Shown one piece after another: positions 24,401 through 36,650 of a stretch of DNA of 64,000 nucleotides. Where the stretch lies: positions 175,522,001 to 175,586,000 of the forward strand of contig JBITNC010000001.1 of the NCBI GenBank assembly GCA_050084985.1. The letters are read 5' to 3'. Every line of letters starts with the position of its first letter. Positions within the stretch are counted from its first letter, which is position 1. The stretch is from Nageia nagi. Lineage: Eukaryota > Pinophyta. Made by a program: the position numbers and the translations under genes. Below the pieces are notes generated by a model. The model made no database searches. It had not been told where the DNA came from and was given only the letters and a program-made list of their open reading frames with translations.

Positions 24401-26562
24401 TGCTGATAGAAAGCAATGTTGCTGATAGGTTCTGGAAAGAAGCAGTGCATACTGCAGTGCATATTCAAAATAGATGTATGATGCGACCACATGAGGATAG
24501 AACACCATATGAATTATGGTTTGGAAGGAAAGCTACAGTGAGGCACTTCAAAATCTTTAGCAGTAAATGCTATATCAAGAGAATAGAAGAAAACTTAGGA
24601 AAGTTTGAGGATAGATCTGATGAAGGCATCTTTCTTGGTTACTCTTTGAAGAGCAAAGCATACAGGTGTTACAATAAAAGGACAAAAACAATTGTTGATA
24701 GTGCTGATGTTCGTGTTGATGAGCAAAGAGATCTTCCCAAGAGAAATGATGATGATAATCTTCCTGCCTATCAAGATTCAATTGAAGAAGACAAAAAGAA
24801 TAAAAACAAATCTAAGCAATCACAAGTAAAGAAATCAAAAGATTCAAATTCACCAAGTAACCCAAACAGTGTTTCAGAAAGTGAGGCAGAAGAAGATAAA
24901 AATTCAAAAACTCCACCAAAAAGATGGCACAAAGATCACCCACAAGAGCAAATCATCGGTGAGTTTCATACAGGCATCCAAACTCGCAGAGGGGTTTCAA
25001 GCACCTATTCTCTCCTATCCAATATATAGCCTAAAAATGTCTCAGAAGCTAGACAAGATGAAAGCTGGATGAAAGCAATGGAGGAAGAACTCACTCAAAT
25101 TGAAAAGAATGAAACATGGGAACTTGTCCCTAGACCAGCCAACAAAAATGTGATTGGCACGAAGTGGGTTTTTCGCAATAAGTTGAATGAAGATGGGTTA
25201 GTGGTTCGAAATAAAGCTAGACTTATCTGCAAGGGATATGCTCAAGTTGAAGGAATTGATTTTGAAGAAACTTTTGCACCTGTGGCCAGATTAGAAGCTA
25301 TTCGCATGTTTTTAGCTTTTGCAGTGTATAAAGACTTCACAGTTTATCAAATGGATGTAAAATCAGCCTTTCTAAATGGCAAAATTGAGGAAGAAGTCTA
25401 TATTGAATAGCCAGATGGTTTCCAATTGGGAGAGAATCCTAATTTAGTATGCAAACTAAAGAAGGCTCTGTATGGTTTAAAACAGGCACCTCGAGCATGG
25501 TACTCCAGACTTGATACATATCTTCAGCAGCAAGGCTTTAGTAAAGGAATGGTGGATAGCAATTTATACATTAAATCAGAAAAGGAAAATCAGCTAATTG
25601 TTGTTGTCTATGTAGATGATATAATTTTTGGAGGAAGCAAGAATGAGCTCTGTAAAAATCTTGCTGACAACATGCAAACAGAATTCGAGATGTCTATGAT
25701 AGGTGAGCTTGCATTTTTTCTTGGCTTACAAATCAATCAGTTGAAGAATGGCATGTTCATATCTCAAACCAAGTATGTTAAGGAGATGCTAAAGAAATTT
25801 GCCATGGAAGACTGTAAACCTGTGTGCACCCCTATGACGACTGGCTGCAAATTAAGTAAGGATGATAAAGCACCAACAGTAGATCAAACACAATATAGGT
25901 CAATGATTGGAAGTTTATTATATTTGACAGCTACTAGACCAGACATTCTTCAAGCAGTATGTATGGTTGCTCGATTTCAAGCAAATCCCAAAGAAACACA
26001 TGTTACTACAGTAAAGAGAATATTCAGATATCTCAAAGGTACAGTAGAATATGGTTTATGGTATCCTAGAGGAAAGGACTTTACACTTAGTGCCTTTTCA
26101 GATGCAAACTGGGCAGGATGCATGGATGATAGGAAGAGCACCAGTGGAGGAGCATTTTATTTGGGTAATAATCTTGTTAGCTGGCACAGTAAAAAGCAAG
26201 ACTCAATATCCCTATCTACAGCTGAAGCAGAGTATATAGCTGCAACTTCTTGCTGCACACAGATTCTATGGATGAAGTAGATGCTAAAAGATTTTGGTAT
26301 AGAGATTAACGAGCCCATATCAGTTCTTTGTGATAACACAAGTGCAATCAATATATCAAAAAATCCTGTTATGCACTCACAAACAAAGCATATTGCAATC
26401 AGATATCTTTTTCTAAAAGAAAGAGTGGCGCAAGGAGAAGTACAGTTGGATTTTGTTCCAACCACAGAGCAAGTAGCAGACATCTTTACAAAGCCTTTGC
26501 CCAAAAACATCTTTGAACATCTTCGAAACAAGCTAGGAGTTGTTATCCTTCCCAAGCATTAG
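21499..26562 (+). pseudogene. C1 gag-pol polyprotein, four nonsense codons
   Basis: One continuous frame of 1688 codons with no frameshift. Gag comes first, then zinc knuckle 1 (residue 256, CFNCGGIGHFISKC), a coiled coil (about 360-460) and two damaged knuckles (535 and 573, each with one Cys replaced by Tyr). The protease active site is DSG at 665. Integrase has HHCC near 790-825, then D856, D919 and E955, a D-x35-E spacing. Reverse transcriptase has YVDDIIF with D1373, and RNase H has D1535 and D1612. Stops are TGA at 23788 (codon 764), TAG at 25027 (1177), TAG at 25408 (1304) and TAG at 26278 (1594). Copy C2 has sense codons at the aligned first three sites, and its sequence ends before the fourth. 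Start chosen: first ATG after the primer site, matching copy C2. Confidence 0.95.
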
Positions 26563-26585
26563 CTAGTTCTGGACGTCACATTCTC

Positions 26586-26719
26586 AGGGGGAGTGTTTAT
26601 TTTTTTATTGCTTCTATGTATCTTGTGTTTGTATGCATACTACTGATTTCCTGAGAATGTCATGTATGGACTCAGGGGGAGTCTATAAATGCCCTTTGTT
26701 ATTGTTGACAAAGGGGGAG
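26586..26719 (+). other. Multiple upstream polypurine tracts of C1
   Basis: AGGGGGAG occurs at 26586-26593 and 26674-26681, and AAGGGGGAG at 26711-26719, between pol and the 3' LTR. Repeated purine tracts here are a known hallmark of Sireviruses. Confidence 0.85.
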
Positions 26720-26769
26720 AGAAAAGTCCCGATGCAGGTGTCTGATCAAGTGGTGTTGCCAACAATTCC

Positions 26770-26780
26770 AAAGGGGAGAT
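26770..26780 (+). other. Polypurine tract of C1 adjoining 3' LTR
   Basis: AAAGGGGAGAT directly before TGTTGAGCAT. As the tract touching the LTR it is the probable plus-strand primer. Confidence 0.92.
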
Positions 26781-29015
26781 TGTTGAGCATGTTTGATTGT
26801 CATTGTTGTCAACACGTGGTTTTGGCTGTGTCTTCGCGCAGTAGTATGAGTTTATTTTCAGATCCCCGAGAGTTTTCTAGAGCAGATAAGCAGGCTTCCG
26901 GAATGAAGTGATGACATTCTGGAATGAAATGATAAAGCTCAATTGTGAAAAATCCGAGTTCTAGAGACGGTGAGAGTTGTGAAAAATCTAGGTTCCGAAG
27001 ACGGTGAAAGTTGTGAAAAATCTGGGTTCCGGAGAAGGTGAGAATTGTGAAAAATTGGGTTCCGGAGAATGTGAGTAGAGCATTCCGGAAGCATGAAGAT
27101 GACATCACGGGAAGAACGATGTTCACATTTTTGAATGAAACCGAGTTTCAGAGATGATGACATCATGCGGGAAGCATTTTTACTCTACTTCTGGAGTCCG
27201 AAGATGATGACATCATGGTGTAGGTGTTGAAAAGTGCAGAGATAAAAGTGCGGAGATAAAAGTGCGAAGATAAAAGTCCAGAGATAAAAGTGCGAAGATA
27301 AAAGTGTGAAGATAAAAGTTCGAAGATAAAAGTGCGGAGATAAAAGTTCGGAGACAAAAGTCTGAAGATAAAAGTTCGGAGATGATGACATCATGCGGGA
27401 AGCATTTTTACTCTACTTCCGGAGTCCGGAGATGATGACATCATGGTGTAGGTGTTGAAAAGTCTGGAGATAAAAGTGCAGAAATAAAAGTGCAAAGATA
27501 AAAGTGCGGAGACAAAAGTGCAGAGATAAAAGTCCGGAGATAAAAGTCCAGAGATAAAAGTCTGGAAATAAAAGTGCGGAGATAAAAGGAGATAAAAGTG
27601 CGGAGATAAAAGTCCGAAGATAAAGGTCTGGAGATAAAAGTTTGGAGATAAAATTGCGGTGATAAAAGTCTGAAGATAAAAGTCCGGAGATAAAAGTCTG
27701 GAGATAAAAGTTTGAAGATAAAAGTGCGGTGATAAAAGTCCGAAGATAAAAGTCCAGAGATAAAAGTTCAGAGACAAAAGTGCGAAGATAAAAGTGTGGT
27801 GATAAAAGTCCAGAGATAAAAGTTCGGAGACAAAAGTGCAAAGATAAAAGTGCGGTGATAAAAGTCCAGAGATAAAAGTCTGGAGACAAAAGTGTGAAGA
27901 TAAAAGTGCGGTGTTAAAAGTCCGGAGATAAAAGTCCGGAGATAAAAGTCCGGAGATAAAAGTCTGAAGATAAAAGTGCGAAGATAAAAGTGCGGTGATA
28001 AAAGTTTGGAGATGATGACATCATGCGGGAAGCGTTTTTACTCTACTTCCGGAGTTCGGAGATGATGACATCATGGTGTATACAATAAAGAGTCCGGAAT
28101 TATCAGAAATACCATTATGAAGAAGAAAAGAGTCTGACATTATCAGAAATATCATTATGAAGAAGAAAAGAGTCTAGGATTATCAGAAATATTCATTATG
28201 AAGAAGAAAAGAGTTTGGGATCATCAGAAATAATTAGATACTATCAAATCTCCAAAATTAGTGGAGGAAGAGCTATACGTGTCTGAACAAATCTATTTGA
28301 GCAATAGGAGCGTTCGTCAGTTACAGCAGTTACAGACTCAGATAGTGAACTCCCTTTGGTGCAGGAGCAGTTACAAACAAGGATTCCATTTCAGTTTGTT
28401 TTTGATAACATGTCATGACAGGAACAGTTTCTTTGGGGTTTCTCTTGATGTGTAACGTTTCTCTTGGGTATGAAAGAAAAATGTGAAGTGTGAATTGGTG
28501 ATTGAGTAGTGTGCGCAAAGAGTGTAGTGTGCATAGTGAAGGGCCGTAGTGGAGGCAAGAGAGTGTGATGAGATGTGCGTGTAGAGAAGTGCGAGAGAGG
28601 AGGTAATAGCGTGGAAGAGGGAGTATCAGGAGCATGTGAAGAGAGCAAATGAAGATACAAATTGGATAGTGATTGTTTAACTATGAGCTAGACCATTGAG
28701 GGTCTTCTAGAACTGTATTCTTTATTCCTTTTGAATATTATCTCAAGTGGGTGCTTGAGAGCTGGAGTTGGTGCTCCAAGCGGTAGGTGCTACTATTTGC
28801 AAAGCAGTAGTTGGTGCTACTATTTGTAAGCAGTCATTTTCAAGGATGTAGCCAAACTGGTGAACCTCATTATATCTGGTGTTGTGTGATGTACTGGTGT
28901 GCTTGCTCAATTTTCTCTAGCTTTTAATCTATCTTTATTTAAGAAGGTTAAATTGATTATAATTTTTAATACACTGATTCACCCCCCCCCTCTCAGTGTC
29001 ACTCGAAGTCCAACA
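26781..29015 (+). repeat. 3' LTR of C1
   Basis: 2235 bases, same ends as the 5' LTR (TGTTGAGCAT...GTCCAACA). The 14-bp array (about 27237-28013) has fewer units and one truncated unit (AAAAGGAGAT). More of its CpG sites read TG or CA than in the 5' LTR. Confidence 0.96.
27237..28013 (+). repeat. 14-bp minisatellite in 3' LTR of C1
   Basis: Same two-block layout as in the 5' LTR, with a shorter first block and the GATGATGACATCATG spacer between blocks. Unit length is again 14 except for one shortened unit near 27588. Confidence 0.94.
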
Positions 29016-29020
29016 AAACA
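29016..29020. repeat. Target-site duplication of C1 (right)
   Basis: AAACA, identical to 19066-19070. Confidence 0.95.
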
Positions 29021-30571
29021 TAATTTTTCCAAATATATATACTTAATCTCGTAGCTCACTAGGGTTCTACTCAAATAATATATAGCTTGCTCTTTATTGT
29101 GTTCATTCTTTTGAGCAAGCATTGTCCTTAAGGCGATTTCAGTAGCTAAAATATATAACAATAAGGGTACATCTTTTCTTGGTGGACTTAAGATAGGAGG
29201 AGATAATAAATATCTTTTAATTTCATTGAATGCATCTTGTTGCTCTTTACCCCAATGATATTCTATCCCTCTTTTTAATAATTTTGTAAATGGTTTACAT
29301 TTATTAGAAAGTTGAGCTATAAACCTTCTAATGGCTTGTAACTTGCCCTGTAAACTCTGTAATTATTTTAGATTTGCAGGTGGTGGCATATCTACTACTG
29401 CCTTCACTTTACTAGGATCTATTTCAATTCCTTGTCGAGACACAATAAATCCTAATAATTTTCTTGAAGTTACACCAAAAACATATTTTTTTGGATTTAA
29501 CCTTACTTTATGTTCTAACAATCTATCTAAGACTTTAATTAGATCTTTTCCATGATCTACTCGATATTTAGATCTAACCAACAAATCATCGACATAATCT
29601 TCTACTATGTCGTGCATATAATCATGGAATATATAAGTCATAGCTCTTTGATAAGTTGCCCCGGCATTTTTCAATCCAAAAGGCATAACTTTATAACAAA
29701 AGGTACCCCAAGGAGTTATAAAAGCCATTTTATGTTGATCTTCAGTAGCTATTTTTATTTGATTATAACCAAAAAACCCATCCATCAATGATAACATATC
29801 ATGTCCTATTGTTGAATCTACCAGATTGTCGATGCTAGGTAGTGGGAAATCATCTTTAGGACAAGCTTTATTAAGATCATGAAAATCTGTGCATATTCTT
29901 ATTTTTCCACTTGGTTTTTTCACTGGTACCATATTAGATATCCAATCTAAATAATCTATAGGTTGTATAAATTTGGCTTCTAATAATTTTTGGAGTTCTT
30001 CTTTTACCATTAATGCTATAGTAGGATGCATCTTACATAATTTTTGTTTAATAGGTTTAGCATCAGGATTTAATGCTAAATTATGTACTACTAATTTAGG
30101 ATCTATCCTAGGCATGTTTGCATATGACCATGCAAATACCTTTTCTCGTTCTTTTAATAATGTTATAATTTTTTCTTGTTCATTTTCCGTGAGGTTTTCT
30201 CCTAATTGAATAATTTTAGGATTTTGAAGATCATTACTAATATTTATTTCTAAAACCTTTTCAGTAAGCATATGCGACCCTTCTTCTAATCGATTTGGTA
30301 CTGGTATCCAGCTATTGTCATTAACACTATATTCTTCATCGTATTCTTGAGTTTGTTCATTTGTGCATACTTGACTTTCGTAGGAACCAAGTATGTGATC
30401 TACATTTTTGAATTCATGTACCGAAGGATTGGATGATATAAGAGAGAAATTAGCAATCATTTCATCTGTAAAAGTATTGGCTATTATTTTGATTAAATTT
30501 TGATTTTCATTAACTTCATCTATTCGTTCATTATTTTGATCTTCAATATCATTTCCTTTTATTGTAACCAT
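29016..30571 (-). pseudogene. Element E pol, first part: reverse transcriptase and RNase H start
   Basis: An open stretch of 402 codons (30571-29363) starts MVTIKGND two bases after the gag-protease stop, in the frame reached by a -1 shift. After an acidic linker it holds a complete-looking reverse transcriptase: VPVKKPSGKIRICTDF, then FGYNQI, PWGTFCYKVMPFGLKNA and YVDDLLVRSK (YVDD at about 29602-29588). A TAA at 29363 then interrupts the same frame, which continues through the RNase H start (ILATEIALRTMLAQ, LSRTLVSYE, YLEKLCF) up to the C1 insertion. The rest lies at 19065-17000. Apart from the TAA, this half of pol is well preserved. Confidence 0.9.
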
Positions 30572-30573
30572 AT

Positions 30574-33500
30574 TTATCGATGGTATATATGCATATGAAA
30601 TGATTGATGATTCGACATTTTATTTATTTTTTCTTGTATATGTCTTGGTAAACCCAAATGACTCCAGAGTGGCTCAATATTATTAATAAAGAGCCTTTTG
30701 ACACCTTCTAAGACATCCATTTCACTTAATTGTCCTTCACTTATATCAACAACTTCTTGTATTATGGATTTTTTCTCTAAGATTTCTTCGTTATAATCCA
30801 AATTTTCTTCTTCTAAATTTTCTAATTTACCAAGATTTTTATATTCATTCTTATAACCTAATCCACTTTTATTAGTGGGATCTTGGTATTGTAATTCAAT
30901 TATTTCTCGGGGACCTTGTTCATACTGACCCAATCCTTGTCCTTGCCAATTACATTTGTTAAAATAGTTTAAGACAAATGTTCTTGAACATGGCGATAAA
31001 TATTTCATATCATTATTGAAATATCCTTCATATATTTGATTGGATGTTGTTGATATAGGATTTAATATTTCCACATAAACAAACATTGTTTGATTAGGTA
31101 TTTCACCTAAAGGCACTATTTGTCCAATCACACTAGGTGATTCAGATAATCTTCCCATTTCTTGTGATGAAGGTATACTAAATACCACATCATCTATATC
31201 ATATTCTCCCATCCCTAAATCCCTTAATTTAATTTTTACTAGATATACATCGGATGTGTTATTATTATGTGTAGTATTTACTTGTTTTGATGAAGACGCT
31301 CCATGCTTTTCATCTAAAGTTTTAGCAACTTTTTCCCAAGTATCTTTATCTTGTATAACTATATCATTTTTTACTTTTATGACTTCAGATTGATTCATAT
31401 TTTTGTTCATTAAGATAGTTGATAGATTGGGAGATGGTAATGTCACTTCATTTGTATCAAAAATTAAACTACAATGTGAATAAGGATCTGGGTCTTTAAA
31501 CACACAATGAATTTTATCCTTGTAGTTGTACTTTAAACATCCATGATAAGTTGATGGAACACATTGCATTTCTCTAATCCATGGATGTCCTAAAAGAACA
31601 TTATATTGTATAATATTTCCTTCAATTATATGTAATAAAGTTTGAATAGTTTTAGCACCTACTGTAATTGGTAGCACTATCGATCCCAAGGTTGAACACA
31701 CTACATCATTAAAAGCTCTAATTTGTAAAGAAGGAGCTAAAAAAATTGATTCTGGTAAATTTAGCTTTTTATATGCAGCATCTGAAATTATATTTATGGC
31801 TGAACCCTCATCTATTAAAATTCTTTTAAATAATTTTTCATCTACCTTACCAATTATATGTAAGGGTGGATCAAGTCCACCTGGTCCATCGTTATTTACT
31901 TTTTCTTGTTCATAGAAGGTGATACTAGGTTGTTGAGATATTCTCAAACTTTCGACTATTGAAATGAAGTTATTGGGGTTACTAATATCCACTTGAATTT
32001 CTTGTAGAATTTGATTCATAGCTTCCCTATAACTCTCATACTATTGTAATAATTCAAATAAGTTCATCTTTACTGGAGACATTTTTAACTGTCATTGAAG
32101 AGCACCTTTTATCAAAACTTTACGTTGCTGCAGAGGAGGTATAGGTTGTATATTAAATGGGTTTGCTATCGATTGATTTTTTCAAGGATTATCTTATTTA
32201 TTCTGATATTGTTGTGCTCTTGTGGCTATACCAATCATATGTATTGAATCATCTATAGTTCCTATAAGCGGTATATCCTTATTATCCCCTATATAGTTCA
32301 GTTGATTTGGGATAGTTGCCACATTATTAGCCTGATGTGAAAGTAAGGGGTTTTGATATATCCCTAGATTTTGATTTGAAGGTACAATAGGATTATCCAC
32401 ATCTATCTTTCGACTATCTACCAAGTCTTGAATTTTGTGCTATAAAGTTCGACATCTATTTGTATTATGTCCCTTTTACCTATGATAAGCACAAAATTCA
32501 TTTTCCTTATACCATTTACTTTCTTTAGCATTGGGATTTTTAGGCCTTATATCAGGTAATGTAATCATACCATTATCACATAATTTTTTAAGTATTTTAG
32601 CTAATGGTTCAGATAATGGGGTAAAATTTCTTTTAGGTTTAGGTTTAGCACTTTCTTCTATTTTTGAAGAAGGACCACAATTTTCAGTTGTAGCTATTTG
32701 ATTATTTTGTGGTTGTTTACTAATGTTCTCATTTTAATTACCTTTTTTGTATTCCTTTTTATTATGTTTTAACTCTCCATCTTGAATTTTGACTCTTTCT
32801 ATAACTACTACCTGAGCAATAGCTTCTTCAAAAGTTTTATGTTGTTGAATTTGAAGAACACTAGCTATTGGTCTTAAACAACTTTGACTGAATAATTTAA
32901 CTAACTCCTCCTGTGGTATTGTATAAGGCATACTAATGAGTATAGCCCACCATCTTGAGATGTAATCTTGTATGATTTCATCAGGAAATTATTGCAATCT
33001 CGTAAGATCTGTAATTGAAGATTTTTCTTTAATATTGATTCTAAAATGTTCAAGAAATTGATTAGCCAATTGTTCAAACGTATATAAACTATGCATAGGT
33101 AAACTGTTATACCAATCCAAAGCTTGGCCTGCAAGTGTCATAGGAAATATATGTAACATTAATGAATCATCATTGGCTATCTGATAACTAGAAAATGTAA
33201 ATTTTCTCAAGTGTTCTTTGGGGTCTTCTCTTCCTTTAAATGGCTTTATTTTAGGAAATTCAAACCTATATGGTAGTTTCTTTTTTGGAACACTTGGATG
33301 AATAGGCTCATTGCAAATATTCTTGTAATTTAACTTTTGAAGTCCTTGAATATTCATTTCTCGATTTATAAAATCCTTCATAAAGTTTTCTAATTCTTTA
33401 TCAATTCTATGACCTTGAGTATGCCTATGATGTCTCCGAGTATTTGGATCCTTTTCTAAAATTGATCTTGAAATGTAAGACTCATAGTCAAAAGAAATTT

Positions 33501-34845
33501 CTGATAGTGGTGGAGGTAATATTTTAAGAGGTGAATGTTGTCGCGGAATAGGAATTCTAGGAGGTTTTTGGGATATCCCTTTTTCATGTAAATCTTTTCC
33601 CTTATAATCAGGTTGTCTTATTTGATTTTGGGTTTGTTCAACCCAACTTTTAATAGAATCTTGCTTTTGTTTATCATATAATTTTTGAAGTTCTAATTCC
33701 TTTTCCATTTCCTTTTGTAATAAAATGGTTGTCTCTCTATCCAGCGATTCTTGTTTATCTAAGTAAGGATCTCGATATCTTTGTATTTGACTTCCTTCAG
33801 GAGTTTCTGGTTTCAAATTCCTTATTTTTTGATATTCATCCCACTGTCTTTATTTTTCTTTCTCCATACGTAGATATTGTTCCCTTTTTATTTTTTCATT
33901 TTCTAATTCTTTAAGTTGTAGTTCTTGTAAATGAAGTTGAATCTCGTGCTCTTTATGAAGTCTTTTCTTTTCTTGTTCCAAGAATTCATTTCTTTCTTTA
34001 TTTGCTTGTTCTTGTTCCATGAATTTTCTTTTATCTTTAAGAAATTTATCTTCCATTTCTTTTAATTTATCCTCTTGTTCTTGCAATTTAATAAGTTCAT
34101 CGGCTTTTCTTTTTTCTTCCTCTAGGATATATTGGATGTCTACAGACCTTTTAATATTCTCAGCATATACTTTCGTGAATCTTTTACCAGCTATTGTTTT
34201 ATATAATTGTCATTTTTGTAGTTCTTCATAAGAAGGTATCTCTTCTATTTTAAACTTAGATGTCCTTCTATTTGATCCTTCTTTTGTGGAATAAGATTTT
34301 TCCATTTGTTTTATTGATACTTCCTTTCTTCCTAATTCAAAAGAAAAAGAAGATCCCTCCTTTTGAATTGAAGAACTGACTCTTCAACCATTTGATAATT
34401 GATGACTGATTCTTTCATTTTTAATTTTATATGGCTCAGTCTATGGTACTGCTATGGTTTTGACCTGAGATTTAGCCTCATCAATTTCTAAGTTATCACT
34501 CTTTTGGTCTATTTTTTCTACATCTCCCGATAAACTAAAAGATGTATTAGGAATACCCCTATGCTTAGCTAGGCGATGATGAATTTCAAACAATTCTTCT
34601 TCTAACACTTGCGTTCCATTCCTTGCGAGAGGATTATCTATTATTTGTCTTTGTGATCTAGATTGATTATAACCATAATCACCATCTTTACCTACATAAC
34701 GAACTACCCATGAATTTGATTCATCTAAAGGAGGTGGCCTCCTAACTGAATATTCTATCAAATCCATGTTGTCTGAATCTATTTCTTGCATTTCAAATGG
34801 ATGTTCTCACATTTTCTTAGCAATCATACTTCTAGTTTGAACCAT
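30574..34845 (-). pseudogene. Element E gag-protease frame with long N-terminal extension
   Basis: One frame of 1424 codons from ATG at 34845 (MVQTRS) to TAA at 30574, with about a dozen nonsense codons but no frameshift. Residues 1 to about 520 form a charged extension with a long E/K/Q-rich coiled coil (34240-33850). Then come the retrotransposon-gag domain (about 33260-33030, LAGQALDWYNSLP), a zinc-knuckle-like C-x2-YHR...KGHNTNRC (about 32490-32440) and protease (about 31850-31500). In the protease DEGSAIN replaces the usual DxGS and LLGHPWI follows. A G-patch-like GQGLGQYEQG lies near 30930. The window's better-preserved ATG at 34791 is downstream of a TGA, so 34845 is preferred as the ancestral start. 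Gag packages the RNA; the protease cleaves the polyprotein. Confidence 0.88.
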
Positions 34846-36637
34846 TTTAAATATCATAAACAAACATCATAAACAAAAAACTCTATTTTTATCTTTTAGA
34901 TTATATTTTTGAGAAAACAATTTAATGCACAAACATCCTATATGCAAACCTACTTTTAACAATGTGCTTATCTTCTTTAACTTTTTTGCATATTTTAATG
35001 TCTAAATTAAATGAACGATATGGATTGTTTATTTTAATCTTTTTAATTTTTCTAGTTTGTTTTGACTAGTCAAGTGTTAAACAAGGTAGGTTGGGTAATT
35101 CTAACATTTGCAAGTTTCTATGGCTTTTGGCTTGGTTCTAAATGAGTCTCCTTTTTTGACTCCTACCTAAAGCAACGTTACCTTGGTCATCACTTCCAAG
35201 TATAACTAGCTCTATGGTTTCAAGTGCATTATGTCGGTGGTTACAAATAAGTAAGAATTAACAGTTGGTAGTGACATCCAACTCGTTAATGTTCAATTAT
35301 TTCTTAAGGCCTTATGAAATGCATTTAGACAAGTAAGATACATTTATGCATACTACCCTCCCAAACATTCATGTCCATTTACTTATCTTAATCTTAATGT
35401 GATGCAATCAAAGTTTATATTAAGTGAGTATTGACCTTAGTAAACCCCGTTGTTCTTTTTAATTATAATGTGATTCATCATCCAATCTATTAATGATGTT
35501 CATTAACCCCTTCCAGCTACGGAAGTATTATGTGTGATAAATTCCCTCTTCTTACTAGTCACATATCTCTTCGACCTCCAATGGAGTGGTAAGAGCAGAC
35601 TTGGTAAGAAGCCATTAAATGTGGATAGATTAGTTAAGTGAGGTTCAATTACTCCTCCAAGAGTCACATATCCCTTCAACCTCTAATGGAGTGGTAAGGG
35701 CAGACATATTTAAGAGTTTTAATGTGAAGTATATTTCCAAAAATGAAATGTGAATAAATTTTACCTCTTTCACTTAACTTATTTCTGATCACTTAAGATC
35801 GCATAAGCGCAAAAGTGAGAGCATACTTTGTCAAGTGAAAGTACTTAATGTATTTCAAATCCCCCAACTCATTAACTTTTTAATATGATTTATATTACCC
35901 ACAAACTTGATTTATTTACCTTAGGTTCATTTCAAATTAAGTGTGATTCATTTACTCCTTCAAAAAATGTTAAATGTAGTAAATTACCTCCTCTTACTAG
36001 TCACATATCCCTTCGACCTCCAATGGAGTGGTAAGGGTAGACTTGGTAAGAGGTGATTATATGTGGATAAATTAACCAAATTAATGATAATGTGAATATA
36101 AAAGAAAAGAATAATTGATTACCCCTTCTTACCAAGTCTATTCTGATCACCTTAGATCACACAAAGCGCAAAGGGAGAGCATAATTAGACGAGATAAAAA
36201 GTATTTAATGTATATGTACCCTTAACCCAAAACATTAAAAATAAATACATAACATTATACATAAAATAAATTAATAACAAATGCATTTAACTTTTTACTA
36301 CCCATTTCCTAAATGCACTCTAAGCAGAGAGATCACACATAGTTTTACCAACTGTCATTTTAAATATATAATTACACTTACTGTATATAGGTCAAATTAG
36401 AAAACATACCAGTTTTTTAGAGATCATTGATGATTTCACAGTGAACGTTGCCGATTATAGCACGATCGTCGACGATCCAGAGAACATAGAAAACAAAAAA
36501 CAAAGCAACATATCAAACAGAGTAACTTAGTATCTGATTCCACAAGATGCAAACAGATTTAAAAATAAAACCAAAAATAATATGCAATTGATCCTTGTTT
36601 TTTGCTTCAATTTTCTGAAATGCATGCAAGGGGCCTT
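34846..36637 (-). other. 5' leader of element E
   Basis: About 1.8 kb between primer site and gag with no supported coding frame. It holds internal duplications: a block with CACATATCYCTTCRACCTC and GGAGTGGTAAG near 35560, 35655 and 36000, and another with CTGATCAC and GAGAGCATA near 35790 and 36150. A long leader is usual for large Tat-branch elements, some of which carry an extra ORF here; none is visible. Confidence 0.65.
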
Positions 36638-36650
36638 CCTTCTAGCGCCA
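36638..36650 (-). other. Primer-binding site of element E
   Basis: On the - strand TGGCGCTAGAAGG follows the end of the 5' LTR after ATC. It is placed as a primer site should be. It does not match initiator methionine tRNA. An arginine tRNA, as reported for Ogre elements, is possible but needs a tRNA comparison. Confidence 0.75.

Larger units (their letters stand above)
19071..29015 (+). mobile_element. C1: complete Sirevirus-like Ty1/copia element
   Basis: 9945 bases with two long LTRs (19071-21434, 26781-29015) and AAACA target duplications. A methionine-tRNA primer site, one gag-pol frame in the order gag, protease, integrase, reverse transcriptase, RNase H, and several AGGGGGAG tracts before the 3' LTR complete it. 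Integrase ahead of reverse transcriptase makes it Ty1/copia. The long LTRs, large coiled-coil Gag with zinc knuckles and repeated polypurine tracts match the Sirevirus (SIRE/Maximus) branch. The frame is uninterrupted except for four nonsense codons, so this copy cannot make the full polyprotein. Hand comparison of ~205 LTR bases shows 8 substitutions (about 4%). Confidence 0.96.
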
